DNA of 64,000 nucleotides from Aquila chrysaetos chrysaetos (lineage: Eukaryota > Chordata > Aves > Accipitriformes > Accipitridae), in contig NC_044009.1 in assembly GCF_900496995.4 (NCBI RefSeq), forward strand, positions 35,797,505-35,861,504, written 5' to 3'. The translations under genes and the position numbers were made by a program. Each line of letters opens with the position of its first letter. The first letter of the stretch is position 1. The notes under the pieces are model-generated. The model had not been told where the DNA came from, searched no databases, and saw nothing but the letters and a program-made list of their open reading frames with translations. This document shows, piece by piece, positions 16,001-34,904 of this stretch.

Positions 16001-19000
16001 ATGGCACCAGAAAAAGTTAGAGAGAAGGTGGGTCCTTACTCTTCTTCTCATGCTTGTGGTGCAGCGTCTCTGCCTTCATACTGTAGTCCAGTTTCATCAG
16101 GACAGGCTCCAAACGTGTGTACATCCTCTGGATCAGCTCGTGGTAGACCACCAGGGGCCAGAGCAGAATGCTGAGCACTGCGGACACAGGATACAGGGAG
16201 TGTGAGAGACAGACCAAGCACAACCCAGCTCTTCACAGGGCACCAGCAAGAAAAACTGCATCAAGGGAAGTGCAGTTGAATGGCACTTGCTTTCCCATCT
16301 GACGCTGCCTAAAATCCTCATCCATGGCTATTCTTACTCATTCCAAAGCTGCTTGATTAACCAGGTTTTCCTAACAGATCTCTGTTAGGATACAGATTTA
16401 TGTTAAGATGAAGCGTAAGCCCTCCTCTTCAGCCACTGCATCCCAGCCCCAACATGCAATAGAGGCCCTGAAATGAGGTTATTAAAACTAAAAATCACCA
16501 GAACTTTTACAAGGGTAGCAGCATAGAGCTCATACGTAGATGCGCTAGCAGCAGACCACCTGAACAGTCTTCAGAGTTAGCAAGGACTCACGAAGCAGTG
16601 AAAAAGGTCTTATTTACCAAACATGCAGCTTCTTTAAGAACTCTCTCGGTATGGATTTGCCCACTCTAGGAACTGAGAGACTGCAGCTTTCTGCTTCCCT
16701 GCAGCCTCACCAGCACAGTCCCAGGCATGGGTAGAAGAGGAAAGCAATGTTTTAGCGACGGCTCCCTCTCCTGACTTTGCCACTGTACTGCATGCACACA
16801 CTTAAAGCAAGAGACTTCGCAGAGCACATTGCCTGTATTGATTAATCATCTAGCACAGATCCCCTCAAGAAAACCACAAATATGCTTCTACCAGCGTATC
16901 AACAGCACAGTTAGGTCATGTTTCAGCTTAAGTCAGACAAGAGAGTTGCTTATACTCACAAATGATGTAGGAGATCATTATGCCTGGAACATAGTGTCCA
17001 ACTACAGCCAGAATCAGGCAGCCTGAACACACACTCATGCAGAACTGAAGGAAGAGAGAGGAACAAACAGAAGTGACAAGAGGCAGAGATACATCTATGC
17101 AACCAATGCAGGAAACCCAGTTAGAGCAAAATGAGGGATGCTCCTAACAAAGTCAGTACACCAGCTTTGCACTGAGTACATTCAGATGCTGACAATCACA
17201 ACTCAGCTTGGTTGGGTTAAGCTGTAAGCATTAGAGGGTTCAAGCGCAGGAAGACCAAGGTAACCCAACACCCCAATAAAAAGAACCAAAACTTGATTGG
17301 ACAGCTCTTTATGAAGTAAATTACGTTCCTTGAGGCTAGGATGGGATATTGCAAACTGCCATTTTAGAGTACATCTCTCCTGCAGAGCTCAGCACTTTTA
17401 AGAGAAGTCCATACTGTCCTGACAGAGACAGGAAGGTGTTACAAGGTCACCAGATGCTGTGCCACTGCTATGCCATAAACCAGCTGGCAGAAGCATTAGC
17501 AGAACCCACGCTCCCACCAGACCAGGACCTTCCTCCTCTGGAAAAGGTGGAAGTATAATGGTGCAGCCCTGATGGCTTGTCCTGCATTCTCCTGGGGAGG
17601 GGGAGAAGTGAGAACAGACACCCTGCAAGCCAGGGCGTGGGTTCAGATATTGACTAAATCCAGCAATGAAGAGTTTCATTCATATTGGAAAGGGTCTACA
17701 AAAGCTAGGGCCCTCTAAGGGCTTTACTGCCAATGAGTTCACGCTTTATGGGCACCTTGGTCCTGGGTCCTGGTCTCCTACTTGCTGTAGTTGGGACAGT
17801 GTTTTAACAGAAGAGGAGTAATCAGCAGTGATAGAAACCCACTCCTTTTAGCACACTGGACCCCAGCAAGCCTGATACAATCCCAGTGGCTGGTCTGTCC
17901 TATTTTTTGTGATGGTAAGGCAACTCCTGTCTAGAAACCCTTTCCAAACAACACACGTCACAGCCATCAGAACATGGTTAACGACAAGTTTCCATGCACT
18001 CAGAAACACCTCTGCATTTGGACTTGGCTAGCTACAATCTTGGTTAGCAAAATAGGCAGGACCAGCTTAAGAATGGAGCCTGTGAAAGGGGCAGAGACTG
18101 TAGGCCCCTCTTTTTTCTCCCCACTCCCAATCTAAGAGCTTCCTTTGCATGCTAAGAAATAAAACTAAGTATAGCTAGCCAATCACAGATGGGGTTAAGT
18201 TCAGCTCCAGTTCACAAACACTGGAAGCCAATTACTCATTATTTATGCTTCCTATGGCTTAGAGTCTGAAAGGAATGAACAGCAAATGTTAAACAGGGAC
18301 AGCAATTGTAAAAATATTGATTTTGCATTCTTCCATCTCCTAGGCCACTAGTAATGGAAAGAAAAGCCCCTGCACAGAAGGGTAGATATCTCCAGCTTAC
18401 CTTGGCAGGATTTTGCCTCTTGTACTGTAGCAGTTCCTGCAGGTACAGCCTGAAGGTGACCCAGCTCTCTGCCAGACAGTGGCACAGCTCAGGGACACTG
18501 AGCAGGTGAGGTTGTGCCCCTGAAGTCACCCCCTCACTAGAGACAGACAAGAGCAAGACAAGAGCAAGAAGACAATCTTTGAACACGGTCTGTTTTGTTG
18601 CGGGGTGGGGAGGGGGGAGGGCGTGGCGCAGAACATCTGCACAGGGAAGCAGAGATCCCTACCAAAGGCTTGACAATACTGACTGCATCTTCAACTGAAC
18701 TATGGAAGACACTTGATTTGGAGATACTTTTTTCCTTTAATCAGGAAGACAGCCAAGAGACACATGAGCCAAGCAGCAGCAGCAGACACTATGCCACAGC
18801 ATCCCCATGCCACAAGCCCACGATGCAAAGGGGTTTACTCAAAGCCACGCAGACAGAAACCCTGGAGGTCAAACTAGTTACGTGGCCTCCTCTGGCACCA
18901 CATCTGAGGTAGCCAGAGTGTGGTTCTCAGACCTATAACCATGGCCAAGCACGGGATGCAAGCTACGCCACCGCAGACAGCACGTATGGCCTGCAAAAGT

Positions 19001-22000
19001 CAGTCTTGGGGATTTCCTTCTCTCTGGAGGATTCTTAAAATAGTCCAGGACAGATCCAGGGAAGAAACCTGAGAGCTCCTAACATCAGAAGCACTTGAGC
19101 TTTATTGCTACTGAAAGAACACTAGCTTTCCCCAGAGTCTCAAACTGTGGCTCCTGAGCTGATAAGCAGCTCCCAGTGCAGGAGAAACCGCTACCAGTGT
19201 TTCACAGCAGGAGCCAGGCAGTCTATCGACAACAGCAAAAAGAGCAGGTGAGATCACCACACTAAATTAAGGCTTCCCCACTCTCCCCTCTCACCAAAAA
19301 ACACATCAGTGAGCTTACCTCTCCCCTCCCGGCTCCTCCGATGGCTGTGCTGTAGAGAGAACACAGCAGATTAGTCAGCCAAGTGAAAAATACAACCCGA
19401 CATTTTTACCACTTGAACAGAGCAGAGCTGGAGATGTATCATCCTGAGCTAGGGATGCACTCTGGGGACCTTCTTCATGCTCTCACACAAGCAGGAATCA
19501 CTGGCTTGGAGTCTGAGCTGCGCAGGCTTCAGTGAGACTTGGAGCAGCCAGAGCACTGGTCTCAGGGTGCCCCAGCATACCTTGCAACCTGTGCTGACAA
19601 ACATGTGGCATGACATTCATATCCGAGGTGCACCCTGCTGCTAGCATGTGGGCTGTCTGCTGCAGGGATCGCACAGCTTGCCCCAGTGTCCCATGCATCT
19701 GGGCAGTGCCATCCCTGGGGCAGCTGCCTAGCCCTTGTCATTCTCAGAGGGCTGCCAGCATGGTTCCTGAGCTGGGCAAAGCTTCAGCTCTCGCCTTGGA
19801 GCTCAACATGACACTAGCAGGTCTGAGCTGCATTTCCCACTGACCAGCCCAGACCACAGTCCTTGGCAGGATGCTGTGTACAAACGCCAGAGATCTCCCT
19901 GCTGTCTCTGTCCTTTCCCACGGAATTAAGTAACAAATAGCAGTCTTATGTATAATTATCTAATTTTAGGGCTCTTTTATGTCCCCTGACAGCCCTTTGT
20001 GCCAGGCACAGATATAACTACACTCCTAAGGTCTGGCAGTCTGGATAAGAGCAAGGGAAAGCTGCTCCCATTCTTCTCTGCATCCAACCCAGTGATGATC
20101 AAACAGGGACTTACTCCATGCAGTACTGAAGGAAGGAGTGGTGTTTCAATGGCAGAGGTCACAGATGATTATGCTCTGCCTTTAGATATCTAGAGGAAAA
20201 AAACCCCAAATATTTCTATGACAGCTGGAAGACATGAGCCTGGCTGCCCACAGATTTGGGTGTCCTGGCTAGCTGACTAGTGTCTGAGGATGTACAGGGC
20301 TCAACCAAAGCTCGTGCAGCAACATAGTCTTTATAAGTCTCCTTTGTTTAACAAGCCCTGATCATGCTGTAAAGGCCCCTCGAGGTCTACCCTCCTCTAC
20401 CTGTCAGCCTAATGTCCTAAAGCTGGTAGGGACACATACATCTTTGATGCTGTCTGGCCAACAGCAAACTTGGTTCAGGCCATCCAAGAGGTTCTAAAAA
20501 TCAGTGGGACCCTATCCCCCACTGCACGTCACCATGTAAACAGGAGTAAGATAAAGGTAGGGAGTTCATGTTCAAAGTCCAGGCTACTTGTTGGAAACAG
20601 GCTTAAAAACGCAACATGAGCAAAAAGGGGTCTGAACCCTCCCTGGAGTCACCAGCCAGATGCAAAGCCCAAGAATGGCAATGACTCCCCCAAGGAAATA
20701 CACATAAGAGGTGAACATCCATCACTGCCAACACCCAGGCAAACTTCAGACTCCAGTTCAAGCCATGGAAGAGAGCAACTGCTTGTAGCAGCCTTGCCAC
20801 CATTCTTCCAAGACACAGGTTGTTGGGCCAAGTATGTCAGACTCCTCCTACCGCTGCAGGCACTGCACCAGCCGGCTCACACAGTGCAGTGGAGCGGGAG
20901 GCCATCCGCCCAGGGGAGGAGGCGATTCTTTGAGAGCGTGACCCAGATTTCCAGTAATCGGGCCTGACAAGAAGAGTCAACTGCTCTCAGACTGGGCTGC
21001 CCATCCGCTCCTCTGCCCATGGCTGTTCGGCATGGCAGCTGGGGCAGCTGGCAAGCACTGCTCACAAAGGGAGCTTGGGCTGCGAAGTGAGTATTATGGA
21101 CGCAGCTCCACCCCCCCCAGGTTCTCTCACGCAACTGCTGTTGCTGTATTTTGTTATTGTGGTCAGGAATCTAAAGCTGCTTAATCGCAGCACACAGAAA
21201 TCCAGATGTATCTCAAAGCCTCATCTATTACCTGCACTAAATCACCAAATAAATTACATTTGGCACTGGTCCATCTGTGATGGCTGGCTATAGTGGTTGT
21301 AGCAGGTACCAAACAAGGTGCTGGGATGCTCGCCATACTCTGCTGGACAGATATGCCACCAACACAGCAAGCAGGAAGGCACAGGAACCCCACTCCTCTC
21401 CAACTGGCTGCAGTAATCCAAGCCATCCAAAGCATGCCAGCAGAGGGAGTGAAACAGTTCTCCTCAGTTGCTTCTGAAGGTTTCAGAGACACTTTGGGGA
21501 TCTGCAGAACATTTCAGCGGGCTGCAGAGTGTTCACGTGATTTCAACTATCTGGCAAAACACAAGCTGTCTTTAAAATCAAGAGTATCTTGCTTCCTGTA
21601 GTAGAATAGTCTGCCTGCTGTCCATCCCAAAGCACCGGAGTCTTACACCAGTTGGAGGAGCAGCCCAACCACAAAAAACCTAGAGCATTTCTGACAGGAC
21701 ACATTCACTTAGGTAAGGCTTAACTCCAGCCTGTGCTGCAATACTGTCTAGCACTGGTACAACTAAGCCAGCAAGCAGAACATCCACAGCTGGCTTCAGA
21801 TCATCAATAACCAGCTGAAATCTTGCTGTCGGCATTTCACACCGCATTGTGGATTAATACAAACCACTTGACATACACCAGACTCTTCTGGGAGACCAGT
21901 CAGCTGTGCAAGAGTTTAGGTTACATGTTGGTACTGACAAATTATCGCTGATGGATTCCTTGGCTCTTAAAGGTTTTCAACGCTTCCTCAAGAGGCATTC

Positions 22001-25000
22001 TTCATCTGTGTGTAAACTTTAGCTAGAAAGCAGGGGCCCTTTTTAAGGAGTACCAACATTCAATTGCAATGCAGGCTTTGCTAAAGCTCTTCCATGCTAC
22101 CCTCTCCTGTGCTGACCAAAACACAGTTGCCAAACAATGGTACAGAAAACAACCCTACTTGATACCCATTTCAGGAGAAAGTGGAGGTGCTTCCTAAGTC
22201 CTTAAACAATATTTAAGTGGAACCCCATGTAGAGGCGGTTACATATGGAGAAAATACCCATGTGTGGGAGCTAAAGTATGCAGTCCCTTCTGACAGGACC
22301 TAAAAAGGCTGTGCATCTCGCTGCTGTTAGCGTGTCCCTGATCACAGTGTGTGAGTAACTGCAAAATACATGCTGAGGTTTTAGCATTCCTTCAGAAGTC
22401 ATGTTATAAGCAGTCACCCGAGACATACAGAACTGCCACAAGCTGAGGTTTGTGTATATATGTGCTGACTCTTGAAGGTGTGGTACTGACCTACTTCCAA
22501 AAGCTCCTGGAAAGGCTTACAGGAAGCACTGAGGAGGAAAGCCACAAAGCTACAGCTCTGCTTCAGCGGGAAGCAAGAGCCACACAAGAACCCCTAAGTA
22601 TTCAGCAGTGCCAATTCAACAGGAGGCCCCTCAGGAATGCAGAGCACCGCTCCTTCCTTACGGAGGCTGAGGAAACACGGTCCAGTGGACCATGTCAATA
22701 TCAGGGCTGTGACCTAACCAGGCACATCAGAAAGGTGTCCCTGTTCTTTGCTGTCAGCAGCAGAAAAGCAGCAAGGAGGGAAATATAAGGAAGAACACAA
22801 ATGAGGAGTGGCTCAGTAGGATGTGCACTGACTTCTTCCAGAGCTGGTGACACAGGATGAGCCTAACCCCTGATGTGTTGTTTTGTTTGTTTTTCTTTTT
22901 TATTCCTCACTGCTCTGCATCATATAAATAAATTTCAGTATGGATTTCCTATTTCTTCTGTGATAACACAACTTTTACAGGCCTGGTACTTGCTGGAGCG
23001 ATTCTACCCCCACCTGCCTCAATGACACCATTCTGTATTGGACACTAGGCTTTTGCATTTCTGGACATGTTTCAAGTAAGATGTTTTGGGTTGGCTTTAA
23101 ACTATTCCCTTAAAAAACCAATGCGAATAAGCAGGAAATTAAATTGGCGAGTCCAGTTTAGCTGCCTAGTTACTTGAACCACACAAAGCAAACAGTTTCA
23201 AGACTACAGCTGAAACATATCTAATCTTATCAGGACTTCTGTGAAAGCACCCTTTAAGTCAGTACCCTTTCAGGTCAAATAAAGGGCACCTTACAAACAC
23301 ACATATAGAGGGGCTTTCATTCAGAAACCCTCCCTAGAGTAGGGGGGCAGGGATGGAGGGCCCCAAGCTGCCTTTGAACAGCAGCAGTAGATGCAGTAGG
23401 CAGGTCTGGGTCCAGTCATTTAATAAACTCCAATGAAGGAGGCACTCAAAGCAGACAGCAGCCAATCTATGCTTATCATTGTTATGAGGCTATTCCTCTT
23501 GTTGCTTTTGTGTCTAATGTTGGCAAAGACCCTTCAATAAATGGGAAAGATAAGCTAAGTGATCAGACTCACCCATTAGCTGGAGACCAGATGCTGTTCA
23601 GTACAGGTACAATACACTAACTGTCCCTGCTGTCAGACCTCATCATCCATTCTACTACCTGCCTCAAGGGGAAGTCGCTCTAGTCTGCTCTGCCTCTTTC
23701 AGGCCATAAGCCCACGCTGCACTTAACTAAAACCAATACACTTCAACACCCGCCCCGTTTCCTTCCCCCAGGTCAGCTGGCCATATATGCTCAGACCTGG
23801 AACGATCTTTTTGCCACGACATTTGCAGGAGAGAAAGGACACGGCAGAAAAACTGCATCATCCCGGTCGCCAGCTTCCTTGACAAGTTAGCTGGGCCCCC
23901 TTAGTCACTCTCAAAATGAGCCACTCCCAGAACTTCTCAGCACTGGGAGCAATTCCCCCCATGCCCACAGTATTAGGATACATCCTAATACTCTGACACA
24001 AATAGGCAAGAGGCAGCACCAGTACCAAAGCCTGCAGTTACAGTAGGAACAGAGCTTACCTATGAGACCTATGAGAGAGCCAGGAAAGGACCAGCTGTGG
24101 CCATAGCCCAGCAGCTGGTAACACCAGAACTGTGTCACTAGCTACACTGCTACTCATCACATACCTGAGAAATCAAACAGGAACCTGGGCTTCCACCTCT
24201 CCAGCAAGAGGATGCCAAGAAGGGACATGCTGAGGAGAAAGAGGGGTCTCAGGGAGGTGGAGGAAAACAACCTAGAAATCAAATGGGAAATTGTTAGGCA
24301 GGAAAAAGGCAGCAAGTTACTGCTCTTCATGAGCAAACAGATATGGCTCAGTGTACGGAAGAGCAGAAATATCCGACTGCTACCGGCCACTGCAGCAAGC
24401 ATTGTACTCCGCAGGCACCCACCCCCGCCACAGCACGTTCTCAAATGGTGCCTTTGCCCACCACCAGACAGCTGACTACCTGCCATCTCCCAGTGCTCTC
24501 CTCCCCTGCTTCTGAGCTCCTCCTTCGGTTGTAAAACAAGGCTAATCCTCCCTTGTACAAGTCCCTCCGAATCCTCAACGTGGAGGGTCTAGATAACATA
24601 AATACAGATTGCTGTAGCAGAAGACTGGTTGAGAATCAGCCTGTTTGCTGAAAACTTACGTCCTATTTGACATCACAAGGTCCAGCATTACCTGGAAGTA
24701 GCACCAAAACACATCCTGCACCTGCTGCTAGATGTCCATTCTTTTATCACAAACCTCTCCCCGTTTCATCAGAGCCTAACACTTAAACGGTTTAGTTGCT
24801 CACTTGACTCTATCGTAAAACCTTTCATGTCCCTCATCAACACATGGCTTGAGCCAAATGCCAGCTCACACAATACTACTCACACATAGTCGCACAATCC
24901 CACCAACAAAGAGTTTATCTCCCCACTCCATATAGATTCAACAGCAAAGGTTCCAGCCAGCAGTGGCTGTCTGCATTCCTCCTTTCCTCCAAGCAAGTGC

Positions 25001-26885
25001 ATCAGCACTTCCCTCCAGCTCACAGGGGCTGTTTTTAAGTCACTCCAGAAACAAATGCCGGGGAAATGCATTCACCCTCACCCCTTTAATGAACAGTCCT
25101 TTCCAGAAAGGAAGAGCCGCTCCACTATTTTACCTTGCTCCTCTTCAGCAAGTATTTGCCAATAACTAATCTCAAATGCATCAAACAATGATCGGAGTCA
25201 GAGAGCATCTTGCCGTGCAGCGCAGGGAAGGGCTGTGCTTCTCACCAAGCCACAGTCAGAGGTACAGGACTTGGAAGTGAGATCTGCCTCACTGGGCAGC
25301 ACAGAACAAAAGCCGCACACTTTCCATGGGCTTGCAGGACCTATAATGACCTAAACAACAACGTTTTTATCCCTTCCCATTGGACAACGATTCTGTAGCT
25401 TAACCCATCAGCTCTGGAAGAATTTCCTCCTATTCTGCCTCATTTATGGATTGCAGTTGAAGGATGCTGGCTGAATCCTCCATGGGACCGTAAATAATTC
25501 CTTCCGCTCCATGATATTTAAATCTCTCTCTGCTGTCCCATATTCTGGGCACCTTTTGTTCTTCTTGACCTTTTTACACACAGTCCCTTAGCTATCACTG
25601 TCTACCAGCCCTGCCATCTCATGGCACGCCTCTCCCCCTCCCAGAACTTCAAAGATCTGCTTTCAGGCCTTTCCAGCTGGCAGAGGAGTCCAAAACCATT
25701 TAAGCACCTGGCTATCACGTACGCCTCTGATACTCGTATGGATGAGGGAGCAGAACGTAAGCGGCCTCTTCATAGTGACTTCAAAGGCTGTTTAGTCACA
25801 TACTTTTCCCTTCTCTGACTTCAGAGTCTGTCCCTTCCTATTTAATCTGCGACCAATGTTTAACTCTTTCCCTGGCCAGTTTTGACCTTTTCTGCTGGGA
25901 AACCCACTGGCTGAGAGCGTTTTTGCCAGTAAAACTGACTCACTGTTTATACAAACAAACAGGATGTTTTTCATTCCCATCCACAGCTGGGCTCTGCCAC
26001 TCACATTCCCAGCTCCTCGTGCTGCTGCCCTGCCCGAGAGGCAGAGGAGAAGGGAAGGCAGGGCAGGGGGGATATGCTCGCACCCAAACAGAGCGGCCTC
26101 GGCCTTCGTGAAAAATCAGCACCCTTCAGAAAAAGATCAATGAGCAGAAGGGCTTAAATAAAACACCGCACGGCAGCCTGCCACTGCAGGAGGCCATGGG
26201 GCTCACTGACCGCGATTACCAGGTGAAGCGAACCGATGAAGCACAGATGCAAAAATTAACCAGAAACGTGCCTGGGCGAGCCTCCAGTTGGGCCCAGCTG
26301 CATTTTATTATTGCAGGGCAAACCCTGCCCGAGCTCTTGGCACTTTCTCCCCTCAGGGAGGGGCCTGTTTACGCTTGTCGGCGGAAAACAACACGGTTGC
26401 TCCTGGCTGAGCACATCCCACGGCGTTACGGAGGGCAGCTGCCCTCAGCTTTGCCGCACGAATACAGACCGCGGGCACCCCACGGGGGATCACCACCGAC
26501 TCCGAAGGCTCACAAGCGGCCCAGCCGCCACGGCCGAGGACCGGACGAGCAGCACCCCGACAAGCCGCCCAGCCTCCGCGGCCTCGGCGCGGCAGGCCCC
26601 GCTGCCGCCCCGGCCCCGGCCGCCCCCCCCGCCGCCGCCGCCGCCGCGGCCTACCCCCGCCCCAGCTCACCAGAGGGCCCCGCCGAGCGCGGCGGCGGTG
26701 ACCAGGCTGTGCAGCGGCCTCTCCCACACCAGCAGCCGCTGCGCCGCCGCCAGCGCCGCCTCCCAGCCCCGCAGCCGCTGCCGCAGCGCCGCCGCCAGCC
26801 GCGCCGCCGCCGCCGCTGCCGCCTCCTCCTCCTCCTCCTCGGCCGCCGCCGCCGCCGCTGCCTCCTCGGCCCGGCCGCTCGCCAT
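13035..26885 (-). CDS. RETREG2: RETREG2 (FAM134A), reticulophagy regulator family member 2
   Basis: ER membrane-shaping protein of the FAM134 ER-phagy receptor family. Nine exons (transcript order): 26671-26885, 24165-24271, 19319-19349, 18401-18536, 16960-17044, 16040-16177, 15604-15698, 14513-14648, 13035-13765; 557 residues, against about 543 in human. The N-terminus has Ala and Glu tracts. The reticulon-homology domain has two hydrophobic hairpins, about residues 52-105 and 163-220, the second containing [17 protein letters not shown]. Exon 8 carries the conserved acidic stretch [18 protein letters not shown]. Near the C-terminus [13 protein letters not shown] holds the LC3-interacting motif (FELL, about residues 500-503). 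Exon 3 is only 31 bp. Introns are larger than in the neighbours (up to 4.8 kb) and hold no other gene I can see. It shares a promoter region with CNPPD1. Confidence 0.96.
25330..25580 (-). mobile_element. Possible old CR1-like LINE 3' fragment
   Basis: In RETREG2 intron 1 the minus strand contains AGGAGGAAATTCTTCC followed by text loosely resembling the 3' end of CR1 elements. There is no tail repeat and no coding segment. The match is short, so this is only a suggestion. Confidence 0.25.
26671..26880 (-). repeat. GCC/GAG triplet-rich coding tract in RETREG2 exon 1
   Basis: The first exon encodes alternating homopolymers: an Ala run of seven, a Glu run of six, then another Ala run of seven within residues 9-28. 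On the plus strand this appears as gccgcc and cctcct triplets. The tract lies before the membrane domain and is probably disordered and length-variable. Confidence 0.85.
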
Positions 26886-27271
26886 GGCTGCGGGGGGGGG
26901 AGGGAGGGGGGGACACCGCTGTCACCGCCGGCGGGGGGAGGGGGAGGGAGCGGCGAGGACTGCACCGGCCCGGGCGGGCGGCACCGCCTGAGGGGGACCG
27001 GCGGCCGCTGGCGCCGCGCGCATGCGCAGCCCGCCCGGCGGCGGGGGAGGGACCGGGCGCGCGTGCGCTCCGGGGCGGGCGGGGAGGCGGGGCGCTCTGC
27101 GCAGGCGCGGCTTCAGCCACGCTCCCTGCACCGGAAGAGGAAGGCGGGAGGCGGGACTCGGCCTAGCAGCGGTTCCGCCACCCCGCTCCGGTCACCGGAC
27201 CCGGCCTCGGCTTCGGAGCAGCCCGGCACCCCGGAGGGGACCCGGCAGCCCCTGCCCCGGGGGCGGGCGGG
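26886..27271. promoter_or_regulatory. Bidirectional CpG-island promoter, RETREG2 / CNPPD1
   Basis: The start codons of RETREG2 (minus) and CNPPD1 (plus) are 386 bp apart in a CpG-dense block spanning roughly 26420-27340. It contains a palindromic NRF1-type GCGCATGCGC at 27018-27027, a second NRF1-like TGCGCAGGCGC near 27099, and an ETS-type CCGGAAG near 27131. There is no TATA box. This is a typical divergent housekeeping promoter. Confidence 0.85.
27018..27027. promoter_or_regulatory. NRF1-type palindrome GCGCATGCGC
   Basis: Exact match to the palindromic NRF1 core, near the middle of the divergent promoter. Binding is inferred from sequence only. Confidence 0.65.
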
Positions 27272-33084
<5,813 letters not shown>

Positions 33085-33959
33085 GAGCACAGGGCGGCAG
33101 CCCCTTTCCCCTTCCTTCCTAGTGTGGCACAACTCACTTCCTTGCACTGCTAGGACCCTTGACCCCTGGGGCTGCATGGGGCTGCAGGCCCCTGTGTTAC
33201 TTCCAAACCAGCATTTGTGTCCCCCCACCCAGGGCAGGGGTATCCTTCACTTTGGGGGCTGCTGGGACAGGTTGGGGCGGAGTTGGCTTGCTGTTGGAGT
33301 GCTGGGGTGGGAAGCTGCTAGCTGGAGGGCAGAAACGGGGTGCCCTTGGGCTGGGGTGCTAGGGCAAGGGAGATGTTGTACCTCTTCCTACAGCGAGTGG
33401 GTGGCCCTTTGTGGTGCTGGGCAGAGGTGGTGTGTGGGATGTAGGATGCTGGGGTTGTGTGTGCAGGGTGGAGGGGCTGGGGCAGTGACCCCAGTGGGTT
33501 GGTGGGGTGCTCCAGGAGGAGTTGGGGTGCCTGGGTGAGGGGAGAGGAGGTCAAAGGGAGGGGGGAGTGAGCAGCCCGAGCTGTCTGGCCATAAGCAGCA
33601 GTTCCCCTTGGGGGCTGCCAGGCCACTTCTTGGGGAGGTGCAAGGGTCACCCCAGGAGGGGATCCTGATGCGGCTGTGCCCCAGGCAAAGGTTGTGCCCT
33701 GCTGAGCTTGGAGGTGGTGAAGTGTGGTTAAGGCTGAGCTTCCTTATCCTGCTTGCGTTGGGTGTTCTGAAACTGGGGTGCTCTGTGACCCCATCCCAAA
33801 GCCCAGCTGTCTGTGGCTGCGAGCAAACAGTGCCTGACTGCTCCTCGGGGTGGGGAGAAGGCACCTTGTCTTGCTGACCAGCCCAGCTCATCGTGCCCCT
33901 TCTTTTTACTGTGGATTTTACACCTGTTTTTCACTCTTTTGTAGATGCAAATCTCTTCC

Positions 33960-33965
33960 AATAAA
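33960..33965 (+). terminator. Polyadenylation signal AATAAA of CNPPD1
   Basis: The only canonical signal downstream of the CNPPD1 stop before the next gene, followed by T- and GT-rich sequence. It implies a 3' UTR of about 0.9 kb that is notably G-rich (33240-33560). Confidence 0.8.
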
Positions 33966-33984
33966 AGTAGTTCTTGCTGTGCAT

Positions 33985-34891
33985 CTGCCTTGTCCTGCTG
34001 AGCTGCTCTGCTGGCAGCATGCCTGCCCCAGTGCGGTGCTCCATCGATGCATCTGTGCTTGTTCTCTGAGCCACTGCGCAGGGCAGATCCTAGGTGCTGC
34101 AAGTGAGCCCAGGAGCACTGTGAGGTCTGTCCTGCAGGGCTCAAGAGGGACCAGGCTCTCTGGTGACAGGAGGGACATCGGGTCTGGTGCCTGGGGGAGG
34201 CAGGGGCAGTGGCAGAGAGGAGGTTCCTCATCCTTGGGAATGTGGGGAATGCACGGTTTCCACTGTTCTTTGCTCTCCAAAGTCTGTCCAGTTAATGAGT
34301 GAGCCCTGAGCGGCAAGGGCTTGGCAGGGTTGCTGTTGTGGTTGCTGGCACAGCCACCTCTGCCCTGTGACAAAAACATGAGCATCGCCTGCCTGTGCTC
34401 CCTTGGGAGTCTTCCTAGCCAAGCGGGGCAGCTCTTGTCCCTGGCATCCTTCTCCTGTGGCAGGATTCAGTGCCCTCCTCCTAGGAGCATGGGGGACATA
34501 GTAGACACCCATCAGAGACCCTCATGGTGTGGGCACAGTGCCCTCAGTGGGGAATGGCAGGACCTGTGGGGGTTTGCACAGCTTTTAACGGGTTCCTCGG
34601 GGCCTGATGGTGAGGAAGGGCTGGACCAGGAGTGCAGGGGGATGCCATGCTGGGGAGGAAAAAGCATGGAGCTGGATGCTGCTGCTGGTGGGGATGCTCT
34701 GAGCACATGAAGGAAGGGGTGTCTGTGCTGTGTACCACAAGAGGCAGGGATGGGATCCAGGCTGTGGGCAGTTGGCACTGTAACAGTGTCCAGTGTCCTG
34801 GGTGTGGGTAGCTGTCACCTGGCCCTTGTGGTGACAACCCAGGGTGACACTTGCATTCCTGGCCACAAGGGCAGGTTACTCACCAACTCAA
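33985..34891. other. Intergenic spacer CNPPD1-SLC23A3
   Basis: About 0.9 kb with no CpG island and no recognised exon. It presumably contains the SLC23A3 promoter; absence of a CpG island fits a tissue-restricted gene. Nothing else recognised. Confidence 0.5.
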
Positions 34892-34904
34892 GTTAATGGC
34901 TAAC
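34892..34904. promoter_or_regulatory. HNF1-like palindrome upstream of or at the SLC23A3 start
   Basis: GTTAATGGCTAAC matches the HNF1 consensus GTTAATNATTAAC at 11 of 13 positions. HNF1 drives many kidney and liver transporter genes. The site overlaps the candidate start codon at 34896, so one of the two readings may be wrong. Confidence 0.4.

Noticed and set aside
25380-25830. Possible LTR or virus-like element in RETREG2 intron 1
   Set aside because: No terminal repeats, primer-binding site or coding blocks; only a weak CR1-like word is visible. No retrovirus-like element was recognised anywhere in the window.
34321-34710. Open frame upstream of SLC23A3 as a candidate first exon
   Set aside because: No similarity to transporter N-termini and no in-phase donor matching the exon at 35104.
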